Below are positions 6,945 through 13,618 of a DNA stretch of 14,231 bases, piece by piece (the first letter of the stretch is position 1; the number at the start of each line of letters is the position of its first letter). Source of the stretch: Bdellovibrionaceae bacterium UBA2316. GTDB lineage: Bacteria; Bdellovibrionota; Bdellovibrionia; Bdellovibrionales; Bdellovibrionaceae. Made by a program: the position numbers and the translations under genes. The stretch is taken from contig DDVI01000149.1 of assembly GCA_002345205.1 (NCBI GenBank), positions 1 through 14,231 of the forward strand, in the 5' to 3' direction. Under the pieces are notes generated by a model, which was not told the origin of the DNA, did no database searches, and worked only from the letters and a program-made list of their open reading frames with translations.

Positions 6945-8137
6945 GCCTGTTTTTTTATTGGCACGACATTATTGGGGTCAATTTCAAAACCAAGTTTGTC
7001 TGTCGTGCCTTTTAGTTCCTTACCAATTGAACGCACATAGATTTGTGTGGTTTTAAAATCTTTGTGGCCCGCTAATTCCATTACTTTAATAGGCGGTTCG
7101 TCTTCTATCAGTAATCGTGTGATGAATGTTGAGCGGATTGAGTGGAAGTTTCTTTTGTCCGTACTCTTTTCCTGTTCGGTGATAACTCCAGTTTTGACCA
7201 TCACGCTTTTTAAAATCTGTGCGGCTTGACCCTTTTTCCATGCGGAAAGATGGGGTAAAATATTTTCCGTATTTGTTTTTGATTTCAAATCTTTCAAGTA
7301 TTTTAGTGTTGGTTCATTGAGCGGTAGAGTTCTTGACTCATTGTTTTTAGTTGGCTTGTAGTCTCCTAATTTCCAACAGTAAGACCGAGCGATGGTAATG
7401 GTTTCGTTCACCCAATCTACATTTTTCCATTCCAATCCAAAAAGTTCTCCGCTTCTTGCTCCTAATTGGTAAGCCAAATAGTAAATTGAAGCCCAAGCGC
7501 TTTTTATCTCGTGGGCGTATCTAATAATTTTCTCAATTTCATCTTTAGAAAATGTTTCGGGCTTTTGCTTATTGGTTTTGTTTAATCTAAATCCTACCGT
7601 GGGATTGATAACTAAAGTTTTATTACCAAGAGCAATTTGATGATTGAATACCTGCTTGATGAATTTCAAAAGATTGCTTTTTGTCGGCAATGAACGTGGG
7701 TCGTCTTTGAAGTGCTCGGTAAAGAAAAGGCGTATCCAGTGTTGATGAATTTCACTTAACTTTTTTGAGTTCCAAGATTTTGTATGAAACTCAAGTGACG
7801 ACTTTCTAGTATTGAAAGTTGAAAGCGTCATTTCGCCGGTTTTCAGCATTGCTTCTAAATGTTTGAGATATTGCTCAACGGCTTGGCTCCAATAAATATC
7901 GCCAAGATGCGTTTCGCCTTTCAGTTTTTCAAGTTCTTTGATGAGTTGTTTTCTTACTTGTCGTGCTACGGTCATACCGGCTACGCCATTTCTTTTGCGT
8001 TGGACTTGCTTGTTTCCAATTCGCATAGACACGACAATATTAAAAACGTCGTTACCTTTTGGTCTATCATAGTAGATACCATCTTGGCCGTATAATTTTT
8101 CACGCTTGAGAGAGTTTTTTCTTTTAGGTTTTTCCAT
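6941..8137 (-). CDS. Tyrosine-recombinase integrase
   Basis: A 398-residue site-specific recombinase. It has an N-terminal arm-binding region (about 1-75), a SAM-like core-binding domain (80-180) and a catalytic domain (190-375). The catalytic set is complete: R228 (YQLGARSGEL), likely K264, H332 and R335 (FHSIRSTF), H358 (LAGHKDF) and nucleophile Y367 (TTQIYVR). It would cut and rejoin the ssrA-derived attachment sites to insert or excise the element. It reads toward ssrA and ends in overlap with the first XRE gene. AAAGG just before the ATG is a ribosome site, but it lies beside or inside a strong hairpin (8138-8189), which may hold translation low. The lysine-rich ends are typical of such integrases. 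Confidence 0.93.
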   Translation of the reverse strand: MEKPKRKNSLKREKLYGQDGIYYDRPKGNDVFNIVVSMRIGNKQVQRKRNGVAGMTVARQVRKQLIKELEKLKGETHLGDIYWSQAVEQYLKHLEAMLKTGEMTLSTFNTRKSSLEFHTKSWNSKKLSEIHQHWIRLFFTEHFKDDPRSLPTKSNLLKFIKQVFNHQIALGNKTLVINPTVGFRLNKTNKQKPETFSKDEIEKIIRYAHEIKSAWASIYYLAYQLGARSGELFGLEWKNVDWVNETITIARSYCWKLGDYKPTKNNESRTLPLNEPTLKYLKDLKSKTNTENILPHLSAWKKGQAAQILKSVMVKTGVITEQEKSTDKRNFHSIRSTFITRLLIEDEPPIKVMELAGHKDFKTTQIYVRSIGKELKGTTDKLGFEIDPNNVVPIKKQA

Positions 8138-8189
8138 AGGCTCGCCTTTGTTCTTTTCGGCGTACTATCGTACAGATAGAGGCGAGGCT
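8138..8189 (-). promoter_or_regulatory. Hairpin covering the integrase ribosome site
   Basis: In the integrase leader, AGCCTCGCCT (complement of 8180-8189) pairs with AGGCGAGCCT (complement of 8138-8147) at 9 of 10 positions. The second arm abuts the ATG at 8137 and partly includes the AAAGG ribosome site. A small inner stem CTATC/GATAG sits in the loop. Translational control is inferred. Confidence 0.4.
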
Positions 8190-8219
8190 AGAAAAATCAG
8201 GACTTAGGTTGGGTAAGGT

Positions 8220-8477
8220 TTATTTATCACCAAATGCGATGGGAATTTCTAAAACTCTACAAATGAACAATAGATTAGGAAGGCTGGGGTATCGGCGGCC
8301 TTGTTCAATATAACCCAATGCTACTACTGTTAGGCCTACCATTTCTGCCAGTTCCTCTTGGGTCAGTCCTTTTTCTTTTCTGCGGTTTTGTATTGTTTCG
8401 CCAATAGAACGCAATTGAGCCTCAATAGGCTTTTTGTGTTTCGTTGGTATTTTTTCAAGTTGGCCGTCTCTTTTCAC
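8220..8477 (-). CDS. Small XRE-family repressor-like protein
   Basis: An 85-residue protein that is mostly one helix-turn-helix (about 24-80): GETIQNRRKEKGLTQEELAE, then VGLTVVALGYIEQGRRYPS and LPNLLFICRVLEI. This is the classical Cro/C1 layout. The start is GTG 8475-8477, because no ATG lies upstream before the in-frame stop TAG at 8499-8501. The purine-rich GGGGGA right before it sits too close for a normal ribosome site, so the start is not secure. It is divergent from the outer-membrane protein gene, with a nested palindrome cluster between them, and probably represses itself and perhaps that gene. It lies 82 bases upstream of the integrase on the same strand. Confidence 0.8.
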   Translation of the reverse strand: MKRDGQLEKIPTKHKKPIEAQLRSIGETIQNRRKEKGLTQEELAEMVGLTVVALGYIEQGRRYPSLPNLLFICRVLEIPIAFGDK

Positions 8478-8498
8478 TCCCCCTATTTTTGAATTTAC

Positions 8499-8529
8499 CT
8501 AACTCATAGTTAACTAACTGGGAGTTAGT
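8499..8529. promoter_or_regulatory. Nested palindromes upstream of the XRE gene (operator)
   Basis: Three overlapping dyads occupy about 30 bases: TAGTTAACTA (8507-8516, perfect), ACTAACT-GGG-AGTTAGT (8513-8529, perfect 7-base arms) and CTAACTC...GAGTTAG (8499-8505/8522-8528). All reuse the half-site TAACT. The cluster is 22 bases upstream of the small XRE gene, a typical place for an autoregulatory operator. Confidence 0.5.
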
Positions 8530-8682
8530 ATTTTTCGACATTCGGCATGGAGATTGTACTAGGTAATCCTCGTTGTGATTTTAAGGTATGAACTCGCTTA
8601 AACCGATTTTAAAGGCTCGGTGTAGGAAGGAATTACCAAAGTGTTAAAAAGTTAAACAATGAACCTAAATGAAAGGATTTTT

Positions 8683-9261
8683 ATGAAAAATCAAGTTACT
8701 GCGTTTTTAGTTACGGCTCTAGTAGCCTCAATGTCTTTTGCTCAAAATACATCAACAGCAAAAATGTCTGATGATGGCATTGCTAGTAAAGGTGTTCGTA
8801 TCTCTGTTCTAAAGCCCGTTTTGGAGGCTGAAATAAAAGCATCATACAAAGGGCAATCATTCGGAACTAAAGAAAAACTAGATGATGCTCTTGGTTTTTC
8901 AGTTGGTTACGCCAGTCTTCCGGTTCAAGAATTAGGATGGACGGCTAACTTGGCCTATATGGATGTTAAGAATGAAGGGACTTCTACAGGTATGATGAGA
9001 GCAGACGGCAATCTCGCATACGCTTTTACAAGTATTTTAAATGTTAAAGGCGGACTGAATTTAAGTAAATTCACAAGTGGAACAAATAACGAGAAACTTA
9101 ATCCAGCAATTGGATTTCAAGGTGGTCTAGGTGTTCAAGTTTCTAAAAACTTCGGTCTTGATATTGGTTACACTCAAATGAATCAATCAGGTTCACTTGA
9201 CGGAGTAAATGTTGATATTAAGGAGTCAGGTTTAGAAATTGGCTTAAACGGAACATTCTAA
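8683..9261 (+). CDS. Outer-membrane beta-barrel protein
   Basis: A 192-residue exported protein. Residues 1-20 form a clear signal peptide with cleavage after SFA (AFLVTALVASMSFA|Q). The rest alternates polar and hydrophobic residues with many glycines (GFSVGYASL, GNLAYAFTS, NVKGGLNLS, AIGFQGGLGVQ, NFGLDIGYTQM, GLEIGLNGTF) and ends in phenylalanine, the usual signal for outer-membrane assembly. About eight strands are likely, as in small OmpA/OmpW-like barrels. I chose ATG 8683 over 8659 because AAAGGA lies just upstream (8673-8678) and the signal begins there. It is the only clear cargo gene of the element; a surface or adhesion role is possible but unproven. A very strong terminator follows. 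Confidence 0.8.
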   Translation: MKNQVTAFLVTALVASMSFAQNTSTAKMSDDGIASKGVRISVLKPVLEAEIKASYKGQSFGTKEKLDDALGFSVGYASLPVQELGWTANLAYMDVKNEGTSTGMMRADGNLAYAFTSILNVKGGLNLSKFTSGTNNEKLNPAIGFQGGLGVQVSKNFGLDIGYTQMNQSGSLDGVNVDIKESGLEIGLNGTF

Positions 9262-9283
9262 ATTTATCTATTACTATTGAATT

Positions 9284-9322
9284 AAATAAAAGCCCAAAGA
9301 GAAACTCTTTGGGCTTTTATTT
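9284..9322. terminator. Very strong bidirectional-type terminator
   Basis: An 18-base perfect stem (9284-9301 with 9305-9322) around a 3-base AAA loop, with A-rich and T-rich ends, 22 bases after the beta-barrel gene. It would stop transcription from both sides. Confidence 0.9.
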
Positions 9323-9427
9323 ACTGACTCTTTTATGTCGTATAATGATGGCAGTTCACGGCCAATCTCATTTATAAAATTTTAAACAGGAAAAACTGGG
9401 GTTTATTCACTCCTTTTCCATTTATTT

Positions 9428-9742
9428 TTGGTGATTTCCGCTATTCCATTCCACCGCCAAGTCCTTCAATCGCTCGCCAAATACGGTGTTGAGCCTTCCT
9501 CTGCCAACCTGTTACGGGTGCTGGAGACGCTTGGACGGAGATGGGATTTGTCGCCTGACGAGTTGGTAGAGGCCACATTTTTTAAGTCGCCAATCCCAAA
9601 AATATTTTTAAAAATAGATTTTATTTTTCCAATCACGGGCGGAAAAAAAGGAATGACGCTGGTGCGGTTTGTATCTTCAATTAGATATTTGAAGGGTGAA
9701 TTTTGGTTGCCTATTTGTCTTTTGGGTCGTCAGGTTTATTAA
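9428..9742 (+). CDS. Doubtful hypothetical protein or gene remnant
   Basis: A 104-codon frame opening with TTG (GTG 9431 also possible), with no good ribosome site. Residues 1-50 look protein-like (RQVLQSLAKYGVEPSSANLL, then DLSPDELVEA) and use GC-richer codons than neighbouring genes, while residues 51-104 look like translated non-coding DNA. I do not recognise a family. The likeliest reading is the left end of a truncated foreign gene; a chance frame is also possible. Confidence 0.25.
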   Translation: MVISAIPFHRQVLQSLAKYGVEPSSANLLRVLETLGRRWDLSPDELVEATFFKSPIPKIFLKIDFIFPITGGKKGMTLVRFVSSIRYLKGEFWLPICLLGRQVY

Positions 9743-9821
9743 AAAATCCTGATAAAACCGACGCAGAAATTGTGATGATGAGAAGAATTACTATTACATC
9801 TTCAATCGTATTATATTCCAT
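9711..9821 (-). CDS. Possible 36-residue small membrane protein
   Basis: ATG 9819-9821 opens a short frame: polar start MEYNTIED, one membrane segment (VIVILLIITISASVLSGFF), then the charged tail NKPDDPKDK and TAG. This layout is typical of small single-span membrane proteins, sometimes toxins. Ribosome-site support is weak (GGGAAA about 9 bases upstream). No partner antitoxin or known family was recognised. It may be a chance frame in an otherwise empty stretch. Confidence 0.3.
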   Translation of the reverse strand: MEYNTIEDVIVILLIITISASVLSGFFNKPDDPKDK

Positions 9822-10226
9822 AAATTTGTTTCCCAATTCCTTTTCTTTGCTCGCTTTCACATACATTCTTTTGAGGGAAGGGAAGTTCCATCAAGACCAT
9901 AGGCTTGATTGAAGAACATCGCTTTCAACGTCTTTGCTTTCGCCTATTGGCTACTTATTCTCGCAATGGGCGGGTCGGTGCCCTTCTCCATCGGTCGCTA
10001 GCAAGTGATTGGCTATTTGCCCTTGCCCAAAACTCCGCTCGCTTTCCCCATCGGTCGGTCGTTCCCCAACACTTGATATAGACACTTCGCTTGCTCCGAT
10101 TTTGCTTCGTGTCTGCGGGCAGTTGGTCTGTCCCACCATCTCGGAACAAAAGTTAAATGGGAAAAATCCAAAACAGTTCGGATTTTTGTGCTTATTTTTG
10201 ATTTTCAAAATTGCTTATATTTATTT

Positions 10227-10273
10227 GGAGGTGATTAACCTTTGATTTACTTGTAAAAATTCTAATCACCTCC
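10227..10273. repeat. Perfect 11-base inverted repeat at the right end
   Basis: GGAGGTGATTA (10227-10237) and TAATCACCTCC (10263-10273) are exact complements with a 25-base spacer. The right arm overlaps the attachment repeat 10269-10279. The spacer holds a near copy of a sequence from the left end (10242-10261). A recombinase recognition structure is plausible. Confidence 0.45.
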
Positions 10274-10279
10274 ACCATT
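10269..10279 (+). repeat. Right attachment repeat (attR)
   Basis: CCTCCACCATT, identical to the ssrA end at 6333-6343. It marks the likely right border of the element and possibly the left border of a second one. Confidence 0.55.
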
Positions 10280-10315
10280 ACCTTCAACTATTTCAATGCT
10301 TTAGCTAAACAATCC

Positions 10316-10361
10316 ATCGTCCGATTCGGACGTGGTGGACGATCCACCATGTTCAAGGAGG
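10316..10361 (+). promoter_or_regulatory. Back-to-back hairpins and ribosome site of second recombinase
   Basis: CGTCCG-ATT-CGGACG (10318-10332) and TGGTGGA-CGA-TCCACCA (10333-10349) are perfect dyads with no base between them. ATCGTCC (10316-10322) can instead pair with GGACGAT (10337-10343), which would break both. AAGGAGG (10355-10361) follows 5 bases later. The arrangement allows a switch-like leader or a recombinase binding site. Confidence 0.45.
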
Positions 10362-10365
10362 ACAA

Positions 10366-11517
10366 ATGGGTTATATTATCCGACCACTTCCGTGGAAGAA
10401 ATCTTGCCCAAAATGGAAGGTTCAATTTGTTTCGTACAAGAAAGACGATGCCTATAATTCAACGGCAAAAAAGCCAAAGAAAGAATGGGATGTGGAAAAG
10501 TCTAAGTGGAGAAGTCTAGGTTTTCATTCTCTTATGACGTTAGACGAGGCGAAAACCCGTGCGAAACAAGTCAATGCGCAGTCCTTTCTAAAGGAACAAG
10601 AGCGTCGCCTTCAACTGAGGAAAATTGAAAATGAGCAAAATGCCAAAAGATACGATTCTGTTTTGCCAACTGAATTTGTTGAAGAGTTTGAAAAAAGGTT
10701 CATTCGCACTCGCGATAGCGAAACTATCAAAGGGTTAAGAAAAAAGAGCCGGGCCTATTCACATTGGAAGGCGGCCCAAAAAGTCATTGTTGAACTTCAA
10801 ATTGATCCTTCAGACTGGTTTTACAGTATTCATGAAATATACGATCACTTTTGTCGAAGAAGATTGAGTCTTCGATATATTAATTCCATTTTAAAATTTG
10901 TTAATCTTTGGGGGTACTTTATATCTAAAAAACTCGCGCGGCCCTATCATCCTGTTCCAATTCCTCGCGGATATGAAAGGCAACGAATTCTTGATGCGTT
11001 CTACGAAAAAGATCGGAGATCTGTTTCAGTGCCATCAAAAGAAATATCTCCCGAGAGATTGGATGAGATACGTGGTGACCTGAATCAGCCGAATTTCAAT
11101 TGGGTGTATTTATCCGTTTGGCTTGGCCTCAGGCCGCAAGAAGTGGATAACTTAAAAAACAAAAATCTATGGCGAACAGAAACGCTTGCGACGGGAAGAA
11201 AAATCTTGTGGGTATTTCAAACCAAAATCATAGCCTTGCCTCCCGAAGATCGTTGGAAGCCGATTCCGATCATCTTTGAACAGCAGGAATTTGCTTTAAG
11301 AATTATCGAAGCTGGAGTCTTCAAAAGACCTCTTACCAAAACAATTCGTAGGTACTTTGGCCAAGGAACAACTCTTTATGGGGGAAGAAAGGGCTTTGTG
11401 GATCTGATGCTTTCAAAAGAACAGACTTTTGAAAACATCAGAGTCTGGATGGGGCATTCTACACTTGATCGAACATGGAGAAGCTACAAACAGAGAAGAA
11501 AATTTCATCTCCGATGA
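10366..11517 (+). CDS. Second, divergent tyrosine recombinase
   Basis: A 383-residue protein with a basic N-terminal DNA-binding part (WKVQF and a later KWRSLGFHSLMTLDEAK resembling arm-binding domains), a middle core-binding region (about 100-215) and a catalytic domain (225-375). Catalytic residues visible are R256 (WLGLRPQEVD), probable K287, R341, H364 (WMGHSTLDRT) and Y374 (RSYKQ). The HxxR histidine is replaced by tyrosine (Y338-GG-R341), a variation known in active members but worth noting. The start is clear: AAGGAGG 4 bases before ATG 10366. It lies next to the right ssrA-like repeat, as an integrase of a second element would. It differs strongly from the first integrase and ends one base before the convergent SEC-C gene stop. 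Confidence 0.88.
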   Translation: MGYIIRPLPWKKSCPKWKVQFVSYKKDDAYNSTAKKPKKEWDVEKSKWRSLGFHSLMTLDEAKTRAKQVNAQSFLKEQERRLQLRKIENEQNAKRYDSVLPTEFVEEFEKRFIRTRDSETIKGLRKKSRAYSHWKAAQKVIVELQIDPSDWFYSIHEIYDHFCRRRLSLRYINSILKFVNLWGYFISKKLARPYHPVPIPRGYERQRILDAFYEKDRRSVSVPSKEISPERLDEIRGDLNQPNFNWVYLSVWLGLRPQEVDNLKNKNLWRTETLATGRKILWVFQTKIIALPPEDRWKPIPIIFEQQEFALRIIEAGVFKRPLTKTIRRYFGQGTTLYGGRKGFVDLMLSKEQTFENIRVWMGHSTLDRTWRSYKQRRKFHLR

Positions 11518-12534
11518 CTACTTTCTTTTTAAGAATTTCTCAATAAATGGACTTATTATTCTAACGTCGGGCGGAGCTTCAGGATTGTTGTATATGAAGT
11601 GAAATAGATTGCTGGCCACCATTCGATCGCTAGGAAGAAGAATCAATGCTTTTTCCCAGGACTCTTTTGCCATCTTATAATCTCCAAGCTCATAGTAAGC
11701 CGTTCCGAGATTGTTGTATGTTTCATTGAGGTGAAATTTGTCTTCGGCGGGATAGTTTTCAATTGCCTTTAAGTAGAACGCGACGGCGTTCTTATAATTC
11801 TTTGATTCAACATTGTTGATTCCAAGGATATAATTGGTTCTTGGATGATTAGGGTTCTTTTCCAAAGCTTTCAATAAATATTCATCTGATTTACTTTTAT
11901 CGAAGAATGACCAGCATATTCCATAACGACAGAGAATTTCCGCAGTAACACCAATTTTTGATTCCGCTTGCCCCATATAAGAAAGTGCTTTTTCTAGGCG
12001 GCCTTCTTGTGCTTCACTTAAAGCAAAGACAATGTCTTTAAAAGCCCTTTGACAGCAAAACTTATATTTTTTCCCCGAGGCGCATGGGCATGGCGAGTAG
12101 GCGTCGGGGATAAATGCTTCCACTTCTTCCCTCGAGACATCGTCAGATTCATAGTTCGATGTCGAATCCTGTGTACCCTTTTTTAAATTCTGAAAAGATT
12201 TTTTGAAATCATCAGTGAATGGCCTCAGATCTTTTTTTGTTTCGGCGGAAAATGGGATGTTCATACCTGCACAGACTGCGCTGACAACTTCGACTAAAGG
12301 ATCAGTCTTCAGAATTAAAATGGATCTGGGAGTCGCATTGGATTTGATGCATGAATTTTTAATCAAGTCTAATACTTCCGCAGACGACAGGAGGCTCTTT
12401 GATGTTCTCATTTCTAAGCAGTAACCTGAGATTGCATCTAGAACCACATAGACATCACATATCCCATCCTGAACTGTTTCAATTTCTTCTCTATGAAGAA
12501 TCCAGGCATCATTCAATTTTGTTATCATGTTCAT
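11518..12534 (-). CDS. SEC-C motif and TPR repeat protein
   Basis: A 338-residue cytoplasmic protein, no signal peptide. Residues 25-100 are an unnamed alpha/beta region (DVYVVLDAISG... SILILKTDPLVEVVSAV) that loosely recalls RNase H-like folds; I would not assign activity. The middle 115-145 is polar linker. A complete SEC-C zinc motif follows at 148-163: C149-x-C151-x8-C160-C161. The C-terminal half holds TPR-like helical repeats, clearest at 233-266 and 270-303 (TYNNLGTAYYELGDYKMAKE). SEC-C binds zinc and in SecA contacts SecB or ribosomes, but in such fusions the role is unknown. It starts 20 bases after the urea transporter stop on the same strand, so the two are probably co-transcribed. 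The ribosome site is weak (AGAAAGAAA). N-terminal function remains unidentified. Confidence 0.8.
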   Translation of the reverse strand: MNMITKLNDAWILHREEIETVQDGICDVYVVLDAISGYCLEMRTSKSLLSSAEVLDLIKNSCIKSNATPRSILILKTDPLVEVVSAVCAGMNIPFSAETKKDLRPFTDDFKKSFQNLKKGTQDSTSNYESDDVSREEVEAFIPDAYSPCPCASGKKYKFCCQRAFKDIVFALSEAQEGRLEKALSYMGQAESKIGVTAEILCRYGICWSFFDKSKSDEYLLKALEKNPNHPRTNYILGINNVESKNYKNAVAFYLKAIENYPAEDKFHLNETYNNLGTAYYELGDYKMAKESWEKALILLPSDRMVASNLFHFIYNNPEAPPDVRIISPFIEKFLKRK

Positions 12535-12554
12535 ATCGATTTCTTTCTAAGATT

Positions 12555-13538
12555 CTAATTATTTATTTTTATTGCTGGAAAATTTGAACTAGCGAGGATG
12601 AACAACCATGTTACTACCACGAATGGTAAGGTCATCGCAGGCATGCCAATCGGTTCAAAGGCTCCAGATAATGCTGCAAAAGCTACTGATGTTAAGGCTG
12701 TTCCTAGTATTGCGTAAATGAATGCCGTCTTGTTTGGTTTGAGAAAGATACTACCTAATGCGATTGCGGTTAGTACAGAATTAAAGCCAAATGCTCCTGA
12801 TCGTATTGCTGGCTCACTAGCTCCGAGGAGCCAAGCACAAGCTATTCCCATGATTGATCCGACAATGGCCATTGTAAAACATCTTCGAGAACCTATAAGA
12901 AGACCAATTAAAAATAATGCACCTGTAACCATATTTTCTTGAAAAAAAACTTGAGACACACCTTTAAGTAGTCCCTCAAAGAAAGTCGTTGCAGATACAA
13001 TGCCTTCAACATGCGCTGTCTGCGGTAAGCCTGCGTTTGGTAGGAATTGAGTAGTTTCGAGTCGCCCGAAGCGTGCGCAGGCCAGTAAGAAACACAAGGT
13101 AGTAAATACGAACGGTGCAGTGAGTGTTGGCAACTTCAATGATTCAAATAATCGCAGAGTTGCCGCCATCAAAATACTTGATACTGCTGCCGCAATGACT
13201 AGATAACCTATTGAGAGAGGGCTGGGGTGAAGAAAGAACAGTAAGCCAATTGCGGAGAGTGTTCCATTAAACCCAAAAAGACCACTTTTAATTTGTGCGA
13301 TATCTGCTCGCAAGAGACTTGCCGTGAGTGTGCTAACTACAGCGCCAAAAAATGCAGCGAATCCAAAAGAGACAGAGTTGTAAAATATGCCGCATAAAAA
13401 GAGAATGCCAGCGAAGGAATTGTTTTGAAATAGGACTTGGCCGATTCCACGAAATATTGAATCTAAAAAAGAAAGTGTCTTAGAAGGGAAAGTTTCTCCT
13501 TCTATTCTGAACCCATCATGCGTGATTTTAAATTGCAT
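12555..13538 (-). CDS. Urea transporter (UT family)
   Basis: A 327-residue inner-membrane channel for passive urea uptake. The family's internal duplication is plain: GIGQVLFQNN (31-40) mirrors GVSQVFFQEN (193-202); GLFGFNGTLSAI (86-97) mirrors GAFGFNSVLTAI (248-259); LPTLTAPFVFTT (136-147) mirrors MPAMTLPFVVVT (299-310). These paired motifs line the pore. A short cytoplasmic N-terminus precedes the first helix. AAGGAAA about 6 bases before ATG 13538 supports the start. No urease genes lie in the window, so any use of the urea must be encoded elsewhere. It is the first gene of a pair with the SEC-C/TPR gene and sits in DNA bounded by recombinase genes, suggesting it was carried in as cargo. 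Confidence 0.93.
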   Translation of the reverse strand: MQFKITHDGFRIEGETFPSKTLSFLDSIFRGIGQVLFQNNSFAGILFLCGIFYNSVSFGFAAFFGAVVSTLTASLLRADIAQIKSGLFGFNGTLSAIGLLFFLHPSPLSIGYLVIAAAVSSILMAATLRLFESLKLPTLTAPFVFTTLCFLLACARFGRLETTQFLPNAGLPQTAHVEGIVSATTFFEGLLKGVSQVFFQENMVTGALFLIGLLIGSRRCFTMAIVGSIMGIACAWLLGASEPAIRSGAFGFNSVLTAIALGSIFLKPNKTAFIYAILGTALTSVAFAALSGAFEPIGMPAMTLPFVVVTWLFILASSNFPAIKINN

Positions 13539-13562
13539 AAATTTTTCCTTATTCGTTATCTT

Positions 13563-13586
13563 TTCAGAGTACCATTATGTTCTGAA
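13563..13586. promoter_or_regulatory. Inverted repeat upstream of the urea transporter
   Basis: TTCAGA (13563-13568) and TCTGAA (13581-13586) form a perfect dyad with a 12-base spacer, starting 24 bases upstream of the transporter start codon, in its promoter region. A regulator site is plausible; none is identified. Confidence 0.3.
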
Positions 13587-13618
13587 TATTTGAATAAAAA
13601 CGAGTTAATTAAAGACCA

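Larger units (their letters stand above)
9323..10268. other. Gene-poor right part of the element
   Basis: About 950 bases with no confidently recognised gene. A good -10 (TATAAT, 9341-9346) has only a poor -35. Two weak ORFs are listed separately. From about 9930 to 10150 the composition turns GC-richer, with CCATCGGTCG repeated 60 bases apart (9988-9997, 10048-10057) and GCTCGCTTTC at 9849-9858 and 10037-10046. The stem AAAAATCC/GGATTTTT (10162-10169/10180-10187) could be a weak terminator. This looks like decayed or patchwork DNA. Confidence 0.4.
6333..10279. mobile_element. Small integrated element at the ssrA 3' end
   Basis: The final bases of ssrA plus two downstream (CCTCCACCATT, 6333-6343) recur exactly at 10269-10279. 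Extending the comparison left gives 12 of 13 matches. Between the copies lie a tyrosine integrase, two XRE regulators, a beta-barrel protein and gene-poor DNA. The ssrA 3' end is a well-known target of tyrosine recombinases, which recreate the gene end on insertion. No replication, capsid, packaging or conjugation gene was seen, so it is probably a small island or a degraded element. The boundaries are inferred from the repeat alone. Confidence 0.6.

Noticed and set aside
9988..10057. Possible CRISPR or tandem repeat from two CCATCGGTCG copies
   Set aside because: Only two 10-base copies with unrelated flanks; no repeat-spacer pattern and no cas genes.
9951..10245. Overlapping ORFs on both strands in the GC-rich patch
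   Set aside because: Several frames are open at once because stop codons are rare in GC-rich DNA; none has a ribosome site or a recognisable domain.
10227..10273. TAATCACCTCC resembling the 3' end of 16S rRNA (GGATCACCTCC)
   Set aside because: The similarity covers only nine bases, and nothing upstream resembles the rest of 16S rRNA.
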